Source: Pseudomonadota bacterium (lineage in GTDB: Bacteria; Pseudomonadota; Alphaproteobacteria; Sphingomonadales; Sphingomonadaceae). From it: a stretch of DNA of 64,000 nucleotides. The position numbers were made by a program, and so were the translations under genes. The stretch is from the NCBI GenBank assembly GCA_021849075.1, contig JAJZTH010000007.1, positions 1-64,000 of the forward strand, given 5' to 3'. Under the pieces are notes generated by a model. The model worked only from the letters and a program-made list of their open reading frames with translations. It was not told the DNA's origin and did not search any database. Positions within the stretch are counted from its first letter, which is position 1; each line of letters opens with the position of its first letter. Positions 24,569 through 33,769 of the stretch are shown piece after piece.

Positions 24569-25873
24569 TCAGGCGGTCGTTGCACGGTGATAGGGACGCC
24601 AGGCGCAGGCGTAGAGAAGCCAGGCGACCGGGCCTGCCGCGATCGCCATCACCAGCATCGCCTGGCCAAGACCCGTCGGCCCGGGGAAAAAAGTCTGCGC
24701 CGCCAGCGCGATCAGATAAGCGCCCAAGCTGAGGCTGATGATATTGTTGCAGAACTGGACGAGCGCCACGAGGCGGCCGCGCCATGCCAGCGGTGCGGTG
24801 AGCGGGACGGTGATGGAAGGCAGGGCGTTGATGGCGCTGAGCAGGCTGAAGCCGATCGCCATCAGCAGCGATGCGAGCAGCAGATGCTTTTGGAGCAATG
24901 CGGCGACGAACAGCAGCAGGCCGACGGGAATGACGATCAATGGAATGCGCATCAGCATGTCGGGACGACCCGATCGCGCAAGGCGCTGCGACAGGGTTGG
25001 GAAAAGGATCGTCAGTGCAACCCCCAGCGCCAGGGCCGTGGAGAAGATATAGCCCGCCTGCGATGGACTGACATTCTGGCTGCGCACCAGATGGGTCGGA
25101 TACCAGGCGAGCGCGCCATAGAGCATCATGCCCAAAATGGCGTTGCCGATGAAGAAGGCGGCATAGAAGCGGATGGCGTCCGACCGGGTGAGGAAGATGC
25201 CGAAACGGCTGGCAGGTTCCACCGTCGCGACCGAAGCGGCGGGCGATGGCGCCTCCATCTTCTCGCGAGTCGGCTCGCGGACCCATAGCAGCAGGATCGG
25301 GGCCATGATCAGGCCGGGCAGACCGATCAGGACCAGGGTTTGCCGCCATGCAGGCAGCGCGCCGATCAGCGGCAGCGCGGCGAACGCGCCGCTTTGGGCC
25401 AGATCAAGCGCTGCGGCGCCAACGACATAGGCGAGCATGACGCCGGTGGTGCCGGCTGCGATGAAGACCGCGCTGGGCGCGGCGCGGCGATCATGCGGGA
25501 ACAGGTCGCCGATCAGCGATATGGCGGCGGGCGCCAGCACCGATTCGCCCATGGCCAGCCCCATGCGCAACAGAAACAACAGCGTGAAGGAGGTCGCATA
25601 GCCGGCCAGCAAGGTCGACAGGCTCCACAGGATGATGCCTGCCGTCAGCAAGCGCACCCGATTGCCGCGGTCGATCAGCCAGGCGACGGGCAGGCCGATC
25701 ACCGAAAAGAGAATGGCGAAGGCCGGGCCGATCAGCATGCCCACCTGAATATCGGTGATGCCCAGATCCGCCTTCATCGGTTCGACCAGCAGGGTCAGGA
25801 TCAGCCGGTCGATATAGGAAATGACATAAAGCGTCGCGAGCAGCAGGACGACATGCCATGGCCTGTTTTGCAT
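24569..25873 (-). CDS. MFS transporter 2
   Basis: 434 residues, 12 predicted transmembrane segments. The N-terminus LLLATLYVISYIDRLILTLL and the loop DRGNRVRLL match the spinster-like/aromatic-acid or hexuronate MFS type frequent in sphingomonad catabolic clusters. Inner-membrane uptake of the substrate or its glycoside is likely. MQNRPWH was taken as start; longer in-frame extension upstream lacks a suitable ribosome site. Confidence 0.9.
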   Translation of the reverse strand: MQNRPWHVVLLLATLYVISYIDRLILTLLVEPMKADLGITDIQVGMLIGPAFAILFSVIGLPVAWLIDRGNRVRLLTAGIILWSLSTLLAGYATSFTLLFLLRMGLAMGESVLAPAAISLIGDLFPHDRRAAPSAVFIAAGTTGVMLAYVVGAAALDLAQSGAFAALPLIGALPAWRQTLVLIGLPGLIMAPILLLWVREPTREKMEAPSPAASVATVEPASRFGIFLTRSDAIRFYAAFFIGNAILGMMLYGALAWYPTHLVRSQNVSPSQAGYIFSTALALGVALTILFPTLSQRLARSGRPDMLMRIPLIVIPVGLLLFVAALLQKHLLLASLLMAIGFSLLSAINALPSITVPLTAPLAWRGRLVALVQFCNNIISLSLGAYLIALAAQTFFPGPTGLGQAMLVMAIAAGPVAWLLYACAWRPYHRATTA

Positions 25874-26027
25874 TTGTGCATCCTCTCCGGGGCGACCATC
25901 GATCACTGAGTCAATAAGTTCGCCAGCGAATGATAAATAGCAATACGATAATTGACCTGTAAACATCCATGACGGATAACCCGCACAAAGATGCAATGTC
26001 CGGCAGACGGGCTAACGAGGTGAGAGG

Positions 26028-27314
26028 ATGGCATTTCCCAAACTGGTTGAGGGCGATCATGTCGGTGCGGCTTTTCCAGCCAGCGTCGATGTGCTGCTGG
26101 AGGATGCGCCGGGGCATCTGACCCGGTTGTTCCGTGCGTCGGGGGCGATCGGCCCGGATAATGCCGTCACCCAGGTCACGCATTGGCGCGAATTTTTCGG
26201 CGGCGGCATGGGGCGCAAGATGGAGATCGACGTGCGTTACGCGCAGCCGTCGCCAGACTTGCCGGTGCGCCTGTTCGCCAAATTCACCCGCGAATTTGGC
26301 GACCCCTTGCGTGAGCTGTTCTCACCGGTCATGGACCCGGAAGTGCGCTTTGCCATGTTGTCGCGCCGCGCCGATTTTCCGGTCCGGGTGCCATGGTGCA
26401 TGTTCGGCGATTACAGCGCGGCGGACAAGACCGGCCTGCTGATCACCGAACGGGTGCCCTATGGCGCGGAGGGGGTCGAGCCGGCGCTGGACAAATGTCT
26501 CGACTATCGGATCGCCGATCCATTGCCCTATTATGAGTCGCAGACGCGCGCCATCGCGGCGTTGGCGGCTTTCCACCGATCGGGACGGTTCGGCGATGTG
26601 GTGGAGCGCCAATTTCCGTTCCGGGCGGATGACCCGGCCATTTTGAAGGTCATCCCGTTCGATCAAATGGCCCTTAGCGAGAAGTTAGCGAAGTTACGGA
26701 CTTTCGTGCGGGATGCACCCCAATTGTTGCCGCAGGAAATGGCCGATCCCGCTTTCCTGGACGCCTTCTGCGCGGATGCGGCGCTTTTGCTCGAAAAGGA
26801 AGCGGCGCTATGGGCTTTCCTCCACGCGCAGACCGATCTGGTGGCGCTGGCGCACTGGAATATGAACCCGGACAATGCCTGGTTCTGGCATGATAAGGCC
26901 GGTATCCTGCAATCAGGGCAACTGGACTGGGGCGGGGTAGGCCAGGCCAATATCGCCCAATCCTATTTCGGCATGATCTGTGCGGCGGAAACGGATTTTC
27001 TGGAGGCCCATGATACGCATCTGCGCGCGCTGTTGCTGGAGCGCTATGCGGCGCTGGGCGGTCCTGTGATCGAATCCGGCCTGTTCGATAGCTGCGTGCT
27101 ACTGGCGACTGGGTTGCTGGGTGTCGCCTGGATGCTGGACGCGCCCACTTTGATCGAGGCCGAGATTGGCGATCATGCGTCACTGACGAGCCGGTTCGAT
27201 CCGCGCATCCGGGATCAGTTCATCCCGCGCGCGCAGCTGCATCTGATGACCGTTTTTCTGTGGTTGTGGCGTCGTCACGATATCGGCGCGCTGATCCGGC
27301 GCTTTCCGGCATGA
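26028..27314 (+). CDS. APH-fold kinase-like protein with Asn in place of catalytic Asp
   Basis: 428 residues, recognisable by LLITERVPYGAEGVEPALD and the C-terminal HWNMNPDNAWF...GQLDWGGVG. The catalytic loop reads H276-W-N278, so the Brenner-motif Asp is Asn; the metal-binding D300 is kept. It may be a weak or inactive kinase, or a member of a subgroup with altered chemistry. GAGGTGAGAGG precedes ATG 26028. It is followed 17 bp later by an SDR and is divergent from MFS 2 over a 154-bp AT-richer gap in which I see only a short TTCGC/GCGAA pair. Confidence 0.72.
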   Translation: MAFPKLVEGDHVGAAFPASVDVLLEDAPGHLTRLFRASGAIGPDNAVTQVTHWREFFGGGMGRKMEIDVRYAQPSPDLPVRLFAKFTREFGDPLRELFSPVMDPEVRFAMLSRRADFPVRVPWCMFGDYSAADKTGLLITERVPYGAEGVEPALDKCLDYRIADPLPYYESQTRAIAALAAFHRSGRFGDVVERQFPFRADDPAILKVIPFDQMALSEKLAKLRTFVRDAPQLLPQEMADPAFLDAFCADAALLLEKEAALWAFLHAQTDLVALAHWNMNPDNAWFWHDKAGILQSGQLDWGGVGQANIAQSYFGMICAAETDFLEAHDTHLRALLLERYAALGGPVIESGLFDSCVLLATGLLGVAWMLDAPTLIEAEIGDHASLTSRFDPRIRDQFIPRAQLHLMTVFLWLWRRHDIGALIRRFPA

Positions 27315-27331
27315 CAGGGGAGGAGGGCAAT

Positions 27332-28090
27332 ATGCGGGAATTCGAAAACAAGGTCATATTCATTACCGGCGGCGCAAACGGCATTGGTCTGGCGACGGCG
27401 AGGCTCTTTGTGGAGCGCGGGGCGCGGGTTGCCATCGCCGACTATGATGCCGATGCTGGGGCCGAGGCGCTGGCGCAGTTACAGCAGATCGGAGGAGAGG
27501 CGCTATTCCTGCGCGGCGATATTTCCGATGCAGACGAAGTGCGGTTCATGGTCGATGCGACGGTGGAGCAGCTGGGCGGTCTGGACTGCGCATTCAACAA
27601 TGCAGGCATCTGTCACCCCGGAGACGCTCTGTGGGACGATGACGCCTTTGACCGGACGTTCGCCATCAATGTGCGCGGTATGATGCAGTGCATCAAGGCG
27701 CAGCTACGCCATATGGTGCCGCAGAGGCGCGGGGCGATCGTCAATACCGCTTCCGTCGCCGGACTGGTCGCATCGGTTGCGCCGTCCCAACCGGCCTATA
27801 CCGCCAGCAAACATGCCGTGATTGGCCTGACCAAGAGCGTTGCGCTGCGCCATGCGCGCGACGGCATTCGCGTCAACGCAGTGCTACCGGGCGTCACCAT
27901 GACCAATATGGTGCGTGACGTGATGGAGCAGGGTCCAGAAGTACGCGCCACATTGGAAAATCTGGCGCCGATGGGCAGGATGGCGCGCCCGGAAGAGGTG
28001 GGAGAAGCGGTGCTGTGGCTCTGTTCCGATCGCGCAAGCTTCGTCACCGCCCATGCTCTGGCCGTGGACGGCGGCGCATTGGCGCAGTGA
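27332..28090 (+). CDS. Short-chain dehydrogenase/reductase
   Basis: 252 residues, classical SDR. GGANGIGLA, Asp (ADYDAD) after beta-2 suggesting NAD(H), NNAG, NTASVAG and YTASK, C-terminal VDGGALAQ. Starts at ATG 27332 after GGGGAGGAGGGC. It lies 17 bp after the kinase-like gene and converges with the Rieske ferredoxin gene. Confidence 0.93.
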   Translation: MREFENKVIFITGGANGIGLATARLFVERGARVAIADYDADAGAEALAQLQQIGGEALFLRGDISDADEVRFMVDATVEQLGGLDCAFNNAGICHPGDALWDDDAFDRTFAINVRGMMQCIKAQLRHMVPQRRGAIVNTASVAGLVASVAPSQPAYTASKHAVIGLTKSVALRHARDGIRVNAVLPGVTMTNMVRDVMEQGPEVRATLENLAPMGRMARPEEVGEAVLWLCSDRASFVTAHALAVDGGALAQ

Positions 28091-28100
28091 GGCGCGCCCG

Positions 28101-28394
28101 TCAGCAATCGACTTCGATCATGTCGCCATCGATGCGCACCGGATAAAGGGTCAGCCTGTTGGTCGTCAGCGGCGACAAGGATCGCCCATCTTCCAGATTG
28201 AAGCGCGCGCCATGGTGCGGACACATGATGAAATCGCCGCGCACCCGCCCGCCATCGAGAGACAATTTTTGATGCGGGCACATTTCCGCCATGGCGTGGA
28301 CGCCCTTTGGACTGCGGCACAGCAGCACACGGCGGCCGTCGCTTTCCACGATATGCGTGCCATTGGCAGGCAGTTGCGCCAGCGGAATCCGCAT
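28101..28394 (-). CDS. Rieske-type [2Fe-2S] ferredoxin
   Basis: 97 residues with CPHQ and CPHH motifs (C-x-H, about 16 residues, C-x2-H) in a small Rieske fold, starting MRIPLAQL. It is the likely electron donor for one or more of the three Rieske oxygenases, none of which has a reductase beside it. GAGGAGAG precedes ATG 28394. It is divergent from the thiolase-superfamily operon at 28574. Confidence 0.93.
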   Translation of the reverse strand: MRIPLAQLPANGTHIVESDGRRVLLCRSPKGVHAMAEMCPHQKLSLDGGRVRGDFIMCPHHGARFNLEDGRSLSPLTTNRLTLYPVRIDGDMIEVDC

Positions 28395-28464
28395 TCCGAT
28401 CTCTCCTCTTTCTGTCTTGTCCAATCACAATAAGGCAGGCTGGATAATAAGTCACTTGCATAAA

Positions 28465-28481
28465 GTACGATGGCGTACTAA
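28465..28481. promoter_or_regulatory. GTACGATGGCGTACTAA site upstream of the thiolase operon
   Basis: The inverted repeat AGTACG-N4-CGTACT lies between the Rieske ferredoxin (leftward) and the HMG-CoA-synthase-like gene (rightward). It resembles GTATGCTGACGTACTAT at 21250-21266 and may be a divergent site for the same regulator. Confidence 0.45.
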
Positions 28482-28573
28482 ATATCCGTCAACCGAGAGG
28501 CGATCGCCTTTCCCGCGGCGTGTCGCCGCCCGACGCAACCATAAAAGGGCCATGGCCCAAACAGGTGAGGTGC

Positions 28574-30013
28574 ATGACGGATATCGGTATCGCGCGCTTT
28601 GGCGCCTATGTTCCCCGCCTTCGGATCGAACGATCGATCATTGCTGCCGCCCATGCATGGATGGCTCCGGGGCTGAAGGGCCAGGCCAAAGGCAGTCGAG
28701 CCTTCACAAGCTGGGATGAAGATGCGATCACCATGGCGGTGGAAGCGGCGCGCGATGCTGTCGGGTCAGGGGATTTGGGCGCTGTCGCCGGGTTGCGTCT
28801 GGCTTCGACGAATCTGCCCTATGCCGATCTTCAGAATGCCGCCATCGTCGCCGGCGCGATCGGCGCGCCATCAACTATCGCAACATCGGATGCCTCCGGG
28901 TCGCAGCGGGCAGGCACTTCGGCGCTGTTGCAGGCGCTGCAAGGGGGGCGGCCCGAACTGGTGATCGCCGCCGACAATCCCTTCGGCAAACCGGCCAGCG
29001 CGCAGGAGTTGAGCTTTGGCGCGGGCGCTGCGGCGTTCATCCTGTCGGATCAGGATGTGGCGGCGCGGTTGATCGGGTCAGCCAGCATTAACAGCGTTTT
29101 TGTCGACCATTTCCGATCGGACGAAGCGAGCAGCGACTATGCCTGGGAAGAGCGGTGGGTGCGCGATGAAGGCTATGCCAAGATCGCTCCGGCGGCGATC
29201 CGGGCGGCGCTTGCCGACGCGCATGTCGCCATTGGCGATATCCAGCATTTTGTTATGCCATCTTATCTGAAAGGCGCGGCTGATGCCGTTGCAAAGAAGG
29301 TGAAATTTTCCGGGGCCATCGCTGGCGGGCTGGAAGACGGCGTGGGTTATGCTGGCGCTGCCCATGCGCTGCTGATGCTGGCGGCGACGCTGGAAAAGGC
29401 GCAGCCCGGTGAGCGTATATTGTTGGTTGGCTTCGGGCAGGGCGCCGATGCGCTGATCTTTGAGGTGACGGACGCTGTCGCCCAAGCCCGGCCCGCGCGA
29501 GGTGTCGCCGGCTGCATTGCCGACGCCCTGCCGACCGACAGCTATCTGCGGATGCTGTCCTTCTATGGCGGGCTGGAAGCGGAATGGGGCATGCGGTCTG
29601 AAAAGAGCGCCAAGACGGCGCTGACCGAACAATATCGCTCTGCCGGCCAGTTGGAAGGGTTCAATGCCGGCAAATGCGGCAGCTGCGGGACGGTGCAGTT
29701 CCCGCAGCTGCAATATTGCGTGCAATGCCATGCCTCTGCCGAAGGCTTCAGTGATGTGTCGTTGCGCGACGAGCAAGCGGAGGTGCTGACCTCCACCGCC
29801 GACTGGTTGTCCTATCATCCCTCCCCGCCCTTGTGGGTCGGCTTCGTCCGGTTCGACAGCGGTGCGCGCGTGCTGATGGAAATGGTCGATATCGGCAAGA
29901 ATGGGATCGATACCGGCGCGAAGCTGCGGATGGTCTACCGCATCAAGGAGAAGGACCGGCAGCGCGGCTATAATCGTTATTTCTGGAAATCGACGCCGCT
30001 GGGCGCGGCCTGA
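28574..30013 (+). CDS. Thiolase-fold (HMG-CoA-synthase-like) protein fused to DUF35 Zn-ribbon/OB domain
   Basis: 479 residues. Residues 1-310 have the HMG-CoA synthase/KAS III layout (FGAYVPRLRI, GVGYAGAAHALLML, GFGQGADALIFE). Residues ~360-479 are a DUF35 rubredoxin-like ribbon (C368, C371, C382, C385) plus OB fold. The nucleophilic Cys is absent: the segment reads SDASGSQRAGTSAL and no other Cys occurs before residue 314. A thiolase-fold enzyme without Cys paired with DUF35 recalls the Ltp2-ChsH2 retro-aldolase of steroid side-chain breakdown, but here in one chain (inference). GGTGAGG precedes ATG 28574. It starts a five-gene operon with thiolase, MaoC, lyase and ACAD. Confidence 0.88.
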   Translation: MTDIGIARFGAYVPRLRIERSIIAAAHAWMAPGLKGQAKGSRAFTSWDEDAITMAVEAARDAVGSGDLGAVAGLRLASTNLPYADLQNAAIVAGAIGAPSTIATSDASGSQRAGTSALLQALQGGRPELVIAADNPFGKPASAQELSFGAGAAAFILSDQDVAARLIGSASINSVFVDHFRSDEASSDYAWEERWVRDEGYAKIAPAAIRAALADAHVAIGDIQHFVMPSYLKGAADAVAKKVKFSGAIAGGLEDGVGYAGAAHALLMLAATLEKAQPGERILLVGFGQGADALIFEVTDAVAQARPARGVAGCIADALPTDSYLRMLSFYGGLEAEWGMRSEKSAKTALTEQYRSAGQLEGFNAGKCGSCGTVQFPQLQYCVQCHASAEGFSDVSLRDEQAEVLTSTADWLSYHPSPPLWVGFVRFDSGARVLMEMVDIGKNGIDTGAKLRMVYRIKEKDRQRGYNRYFWKSTPLGAA

Positions 30014-30025
30014 GGAGCAAGAGCC

Positions 30026-31222
30026 ATGGCAACAGGGATCAAGGACAAGGTCGCCATATTGGGCATGGGATGCTCCAAGTTCGGCGAGCGTTGGGATGCG
30101 GGATCGCCCGACCTGATGAAGGAGGCGTTCGAGGAAGCGCTGGCCGATGCGGGGATCGAGCGCAAGCAGATCGACGCCGCCTGGTTCGGCTGCTGGGGGG
30201 ATGGCATCAATGTCGGCAATTCCTCCATTCCTGCCGCCATGGCGTTGCGGCTGGAGGGCATTCCGGTCAGCCGCGTGGAAAATATGTGTGCGACCGGCAC
30301 GGAGGCGCTGCGTGGCGCGACCTATGCGGTGGCCAGCGGCGCGGCCGACATCGCCCTCGCCATCGGCGCGGAAAAGCTGAAGGATACCGGCTTTGGTGGG
30401 CTGCCGCCGCCGTTCAAGGGCACGTTCAACGACATGTGGATGCCGATGGGGTCCGCGCCCGCCGGCTTTGCGCAACTGGCGCCCTATTATCGATCCAAAT
30501 ATGGCACGTCGAAAGAGGACCTCAAGCGCGCGATCAGCCATGTATCGTGGAAGAGCCATCAGAATGGGCAGTTCAGCCCCAAGGCGCATTTCCAGAAGGC
30601 GGTGTCGATGGACACCATCATGAATGCGCCGATGATTTCCGATCCTCTGGGCCTGTTCGACTGTTCGGGTGTGTCGGACGGATCGGCCTGCGCCATCGTG
30701 ACGACGCCGGAAATCGCCAGGGCGCTGGGCAAGAGCGATCTGGTGACGATCAAGGCGCTGCAACTGGCGACCAGTTCGGGACGCGAGACGCAGACCAATG
30801 GCTGGGATGGCAGCTATGTCGCGACGACCCGGGCGGCGGCGGCCCGCGCCTATCAGGAGGCCGGCATCACCGATCCGCGTAGCCAGGTGCATCTGAGCGA
30901 AGTGCATGACTGTTTTTCGATCACCGAGCTGGTGACGATGGAGGATCTGGGCTTTTCCGACGATGGGCGAGCGGTGTTCGATATTCTCGACGGGCGCTAT
31001 GACCGGGATGGGGCGATGCCGTGCCAGATTGACGGCGGCCTTAAGTGCTTCGGCCATCCGATCGGCGCATCGGGGCTGCGCATGGCATATGAAATCTACA
31101 ATCAACTGCTCGGCCGGGCGGGCGAACGGCAAATGTCGTCGCCGTCGATCGGCGTCACGCATAATCTGGGCGGTGTTCCCTATCAGGGGATCGCGGCCAT
31201 CTCTGTTCTGGGGCTCGCATAA
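30026..31222 (+). CDS. SCP-x/lipid-transfer-type thiolase
   Basis: 398 residues. Catalytic Cys88 in ENMCATGTEALRGA, EVHDCFSITEL, GGLKCFGHPIGASGLRM (catalytic His) and GVTHNLGG, so thiolysis residues are kept, unlike the preceding gene. This is the SCP-x/acetyl-CoA acetyltransferase branch used for branched or steroid-like beta-ketoacyl-CoA. It begins 12 bp after the DUF35 fusion, with which it may form a complex as in DUF35-thiolase pairs. Its stop and the next start overlap (TAATG). Confidence 0.93.
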   Translation: MATGIKDKVAILGMGCSKFGERWDAGSPDLMKEAFEEALADAGIERKQIDAAWFGCWGDGINVGNSSIPAAMALRLEGIPVSRVENMCATGTEALRGATYAVASGAADIALAIGAEKLKDTGFGGLPPPFKGTFNDMWMPMGSAPAGFAQLAPYYRSKYGTSKEDLKRAISHVSWKSHQNGQFSPKAHFQKAVSMDTIMNAPMISDPLGLFDCSGVSDGSACAIVTTPEIARALGKSDLVTIKALQLATSSGRETQTNGWDGSYVATTRAAAARAYQEAGITDPRSQVHLSEVHDCFSITELVTMEDLGFSDDGRAVFDILDGRYDRDGAMPCQIDGGLKCFGHPIGASGLRMAYEIYNQLLGRAGERQMSSPSIGVTHNLGGVPYQGIAAISVLGLA

Positions 31223-31680
31223 TGGCTGGTGTCTGGTTTGATGAATTGGAAGTCGGGCAGATATTTCATCACCCGATCCGCCGTACCCTGACCGAAACCG
31301 ACAATCTGTTGATGTCGACGCTGACGCACAATCCGGCGCAGCTTCACATTGATGCCGAATATATGAAGGGGACGCCGTTCGGCCGACCACTGATGAATTC
31401 GGCCTTTACGCTGGGCTTGATGGTGGGCATTTCGGTGGGCGACACCACTTTGGGCACGGCGGTCGCTAATCTCGGATGGGATGAAGTGCGCTTCCCCAAC
31501 CCGCTCTTCGCCGGTGACACCATCCATGTCGTGACGCAAGTCATCGAACTGCGGGAGTCGAAATCGCGGCCGGAGGCCGGCATCGTCACCTTCCTGCATC
31601 AGGCGTTCAATCAGAAGGACGAACTGGTCGCCACTTGCAAGCGGTCGGGATTGCAACTCAAAAAGCCGGCAGCCGCATGA
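31222..31680 (+). CDS. MaoC-family dehydratase (mesaconyl-CoA-hydratase-like)
   Basis: 152 residues, single hot dog. Segments THNPAQLHID, FGRPLMNSAFTLGLMVGISVGDTTLGT and RESKSRPEAGIVTF are typical of the MaoC proteins that accompany CitE-like lyases. The D-x-N-P-x-H motif of hydratase 2 is altered (THNPAQLH). It probably hydrates or dehydrates a branched enoyl-CoA to feed the following lyase, as in the mesaconyl/methylmalyl-CoA pair. It overlaps the next gene by ATGA. Confidence 0.9.
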   Translation: MAGVWFDELEVGQIFHHPIRRTLTETDNLLMSTLTHNPAQLHIDAEYMKGTPFGRPLMNSAFTLGLMVGISVGDTTLGTAVANLGWDEVRFPNPLFAGDTIHVVTQVIELRESKSRPEAGIVTFLHQAFNQKDELVATCKRSGLQLKKPAAA

Positions 31681-32573
31681 CCGGCCTGCCGATCCGGTCC
31701 TTCCTGTTCATCCCGGGGGATAGCGAGAAGAAGATGGGGAAGGTCGACGGCACGGCTGCCGACGCCTTCATCTTCGATCTGGAAGATGCCGTGGCGGCTG
31801 CGCGCAAGCCGGTCGCGCGGGAAATGGTGCCAGCCTTCATCAAGGATCGGCCCAGGGGGCAGCGCAAGGCGCAATATTGGGTTCGGGTGAACCCGCTCGA
31901 TACGCCCTGGACGCTGGAAGATCTGGCCGCGATCGTCTCGGCCGCGCCCGATGGCATCATGTTGCCTAAGGTGAATGGGCCGCAGGATGTGGCGCAGGTC
32001 AGCCATTATCTGTCTGCCCTGGAAACGGCGGCAGGGATCGAAGTGGGGTCGATCAAGATTCTGCCGGTGGCGACCGAGACAGCGATCTCGCCTTTTCGAT
32101 TGGGCGACTATGCCGGAGCCGGGCTAGATCGGCTCTATGGTTTGACCTGGGGGGCGGAGGATCTGAGTTCGGCCATCGGGGCGAGCGGCAATACCGACGA
32201 GAGCGGGCAATGGACGCTGACCTACAAGATGGTCCGTTCACTTTGCCTGCTCGGCGCGCATGCTGCGGGCGTTGAGGCGGTCGATACGCTGTATGTCGAT
32301 TTCCGGGATCCCGATGGCTTGCGCGCATCCTGCATGGCGGCGCGGGCCGAAGGCTTTTCGGGACGGGTGGCCATCCATCCGGCGCAGGTCGACATCATCA
32401 ATGAGAGCTTCTCGCCATCGCCGGCGGAGGTGGATTTCGCCCGCCGGGTGGTCGATTTGTTCGCCGCCAATCCGGATGCAGGAACTTTGGGACTGGACGG
32501 AAAGATGCTGGATATTCCGCACCTGAAACAGGCGCAACGCACGCTCGCCATGTATGAGGCGCGTCATGGCTGA
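31677..32573 (+). CDS. HpcH/HpaI (CitE-like) CoA-ester lyase
   Basis: 298 residues, TIM-barrel lyase. RSFLFIPGDSEKKMGKV, DLEDAV, PVATETA, GLTWGAEDLSSAIGA and AIHPAQVDIINE are the CitE/malyl-CoA-lyase signatures. It cleaves a 3-hydroxyacyl-CoA carrying a carboxylate, giving for example glyoxylate or pyruvate and a shorter acyl-CoA. It is translationally coupled to MaoC upstream and overlaps the ACAD start downstream. Confidence 0.93.
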   Translation: MTGLPIRSFLFIPGDSEKKMGKVDGTAADAFIFDLEDAVAAARKPVAREMVPAFIKDRPRGQRKAQYWVRVNPLDTPWTLEDLAAIVSAAPDGIMLPKVNGPQDVAQVSHYLSALETAAGIEVGSIKILPVATETAISPFRLGDYAGAGLDRLYGLTWGAEDLSSAIGASGNTDESGQWTLTYKMVRSLCLLGAHAAGVEAVDTLYVDFRDPDGLRASCMAARAEGFSGRVAIHPAQVDIINESFSPSPAEVDFARRVVDLFAANPDAGTLGLDGKMLDIPHLKQAQRTLAMYEARHG

Positions 32574-33735
32574 TCCGCTGCTGCGCAATGATGGCGGCCG
32601 GGGGATATTCTCCGCCGAACATGAGCAATTTCGCGAGACGGTGGCGCGCTTCGTCGACGAAGAACTGGTGCCCAACCATCACCAGTGGGAAAAAGACGAA
32701 GTCGTCCCGCGCGCCATATGGAAACGGGCTGGCGAGGTCGGCATATTGTGCCCCAATATCCCTGAAGCCTATGGCGGCTTCGGCGCGGACTGGCTCTACA
32801 ATGTCGTGGTCATCGAGGAACTGGCGAAGAAGGGGATAACCGGTCCCGGATTCATGGTCCATTCGGAGATGGTTGCGCCCTATATTTTGGCGGCTGGCAC
32901 GGAGGAACTGAAACAGGATGTCCTGCCGAAAATGGTGTCGGGCGACTATATCGGCGCGCTGGGCCTGACCGAGCCAGGCGCGGGATCCGACGTCAAGGAA
33001 ATCCGAACGCGGGCCGTGCGGGATGGCGACGACTATGTCCTCAACGGGCAGAAAGTCTATATCTCCAACGGCCAGTTAGCCGACGTCATGGTCTGCGCCT
33101 GCAAAACAGATCCGGCGGCAGGGGCCAAGGGCGTCAGCCTGATCGCGGTCGACACGCATCAGGAAGGGTTCAAGCGCGGCCGCAATCTGGAAAAGATCGG
33201 CCTCAAGGCGCAGGACACGTCGGAAATCTTCCTGGAGGATGTGCGTGCGCCGCTCCATCGCCTGCTGGGCACGGAAGGCGGCGGCTTTGGCATCATGATG
33301 GGCAAGCTGGCGCAGGAGCGGCTGACGCAAGCCGTGCGCAGCATCTGCGTGGCGGAAGCGGCGATCGGGTGGACGGTCGATTATACGTCGGAACGCAAGA
33401 TGTTCGGCCAGACGCTGGCGGATTTCCAGAACACGCAATTCGTTCTGGCCGAACTGTCCGCCGAAGTGCTGTCGGCGCGGGCCTTTACCGACTGGTGCAT
33501 CAAGCGGTTCCTGGCCGGTGAACTGACCGGTGTGGAGGCGGCAAAGGTGAAACTGGTCGTCACCAACCTGCATGTGAAGGTGGTCGATCAGTGCCTCCAA
33601 TTCTTCGGCGGCTATGGCTATATGACTGAATATCCCATCGCGCGGGCCTATGTCGACGCGCGCATCGTCCGCATCGCGGGGGGCGCGGCCGAGGTGATGA
33701 AACAAATCATCGGGCGTGATCTATTCAGAAAATAG
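32566..33735 (+). CDS. Acyl-CoA dehydrogenase (long-chain/isovaleryl-type catalytic Glu)
   Basis: 389 residues. LGLTEPGAGSDVKEIRTRA, GQKVYISNGQLADV, SERKMFGQTLADFQNTQF, FGGYGYMTEYPIARAYVDARIVRIAGG. The medium-chain position is Gly (IAGGAAEV), and Glu in AQERL takes the LCAD/IVD position, as expected for branched or bulky substrates. Start ATG 32566 follows GAGGCGCGTC; an in-frame ATG at 32554 is possible. Last gene of the five-gene operon; TonB receptor site follows 14 bp downstream. Confidence 0.93.
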   Translation: MADPLLRNDGGRGIFSAEHEQFRETVARFVDEELVPNHHQWEKDEVVPRAIWKRAGEVGILCPNIPEAYGGFGADWLYNVVVIEELAKKGITGPGFMVHSEMVAPYILAAGTEELKQDVLPKMVSGDYIGALGLTEPGAGSDVKEIRTRAVRDGDDYVLNGQKVYISNGQLADVMVCACKTDPAAGAKGVSLIAVDTHQEGFKRGRNLEKIGLKAQDTSEIFLEDVRAPLHRLLGTEGGGFGIMMGKLAQERLTQAVRSICVAEAAIGWTVDYTSERKMFGQTLADFQNTQFVLAELSAEVLSARAFTDWCIKRFLAGELTGVEAAKVKLVVTNLHVKVVDQCLQFFGGYGYMTEYPIARAYVDARIVRIAGGAAEVMKQIIGRDLFRK

Positions 33736-33749
33736 AGCCGTTCGCAATT

Positions 33750-33769
33750 TACATTCAAACATGAATGTA
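33750..33769. promoter_or_regulatory. TACATTC-N6-GAATGTA operator-like site (TonB receptor promoter)
   Basis: Perfect 7-bp arms with spacer AAACAT, 133 bp upstream of the TonB receptor start. It is one of five sites of this type; the most perfect one sits at the TetR promoter (36971-36996). Confidence 0.65.

Noticed and set aside
29078-31390. A 770-codon open frame on the - strand
   Set aside because: It lies opposite the thiolase and DUF35 fusion genes, which have full catalytic motifs. The antisense translation has no recognisable domain.
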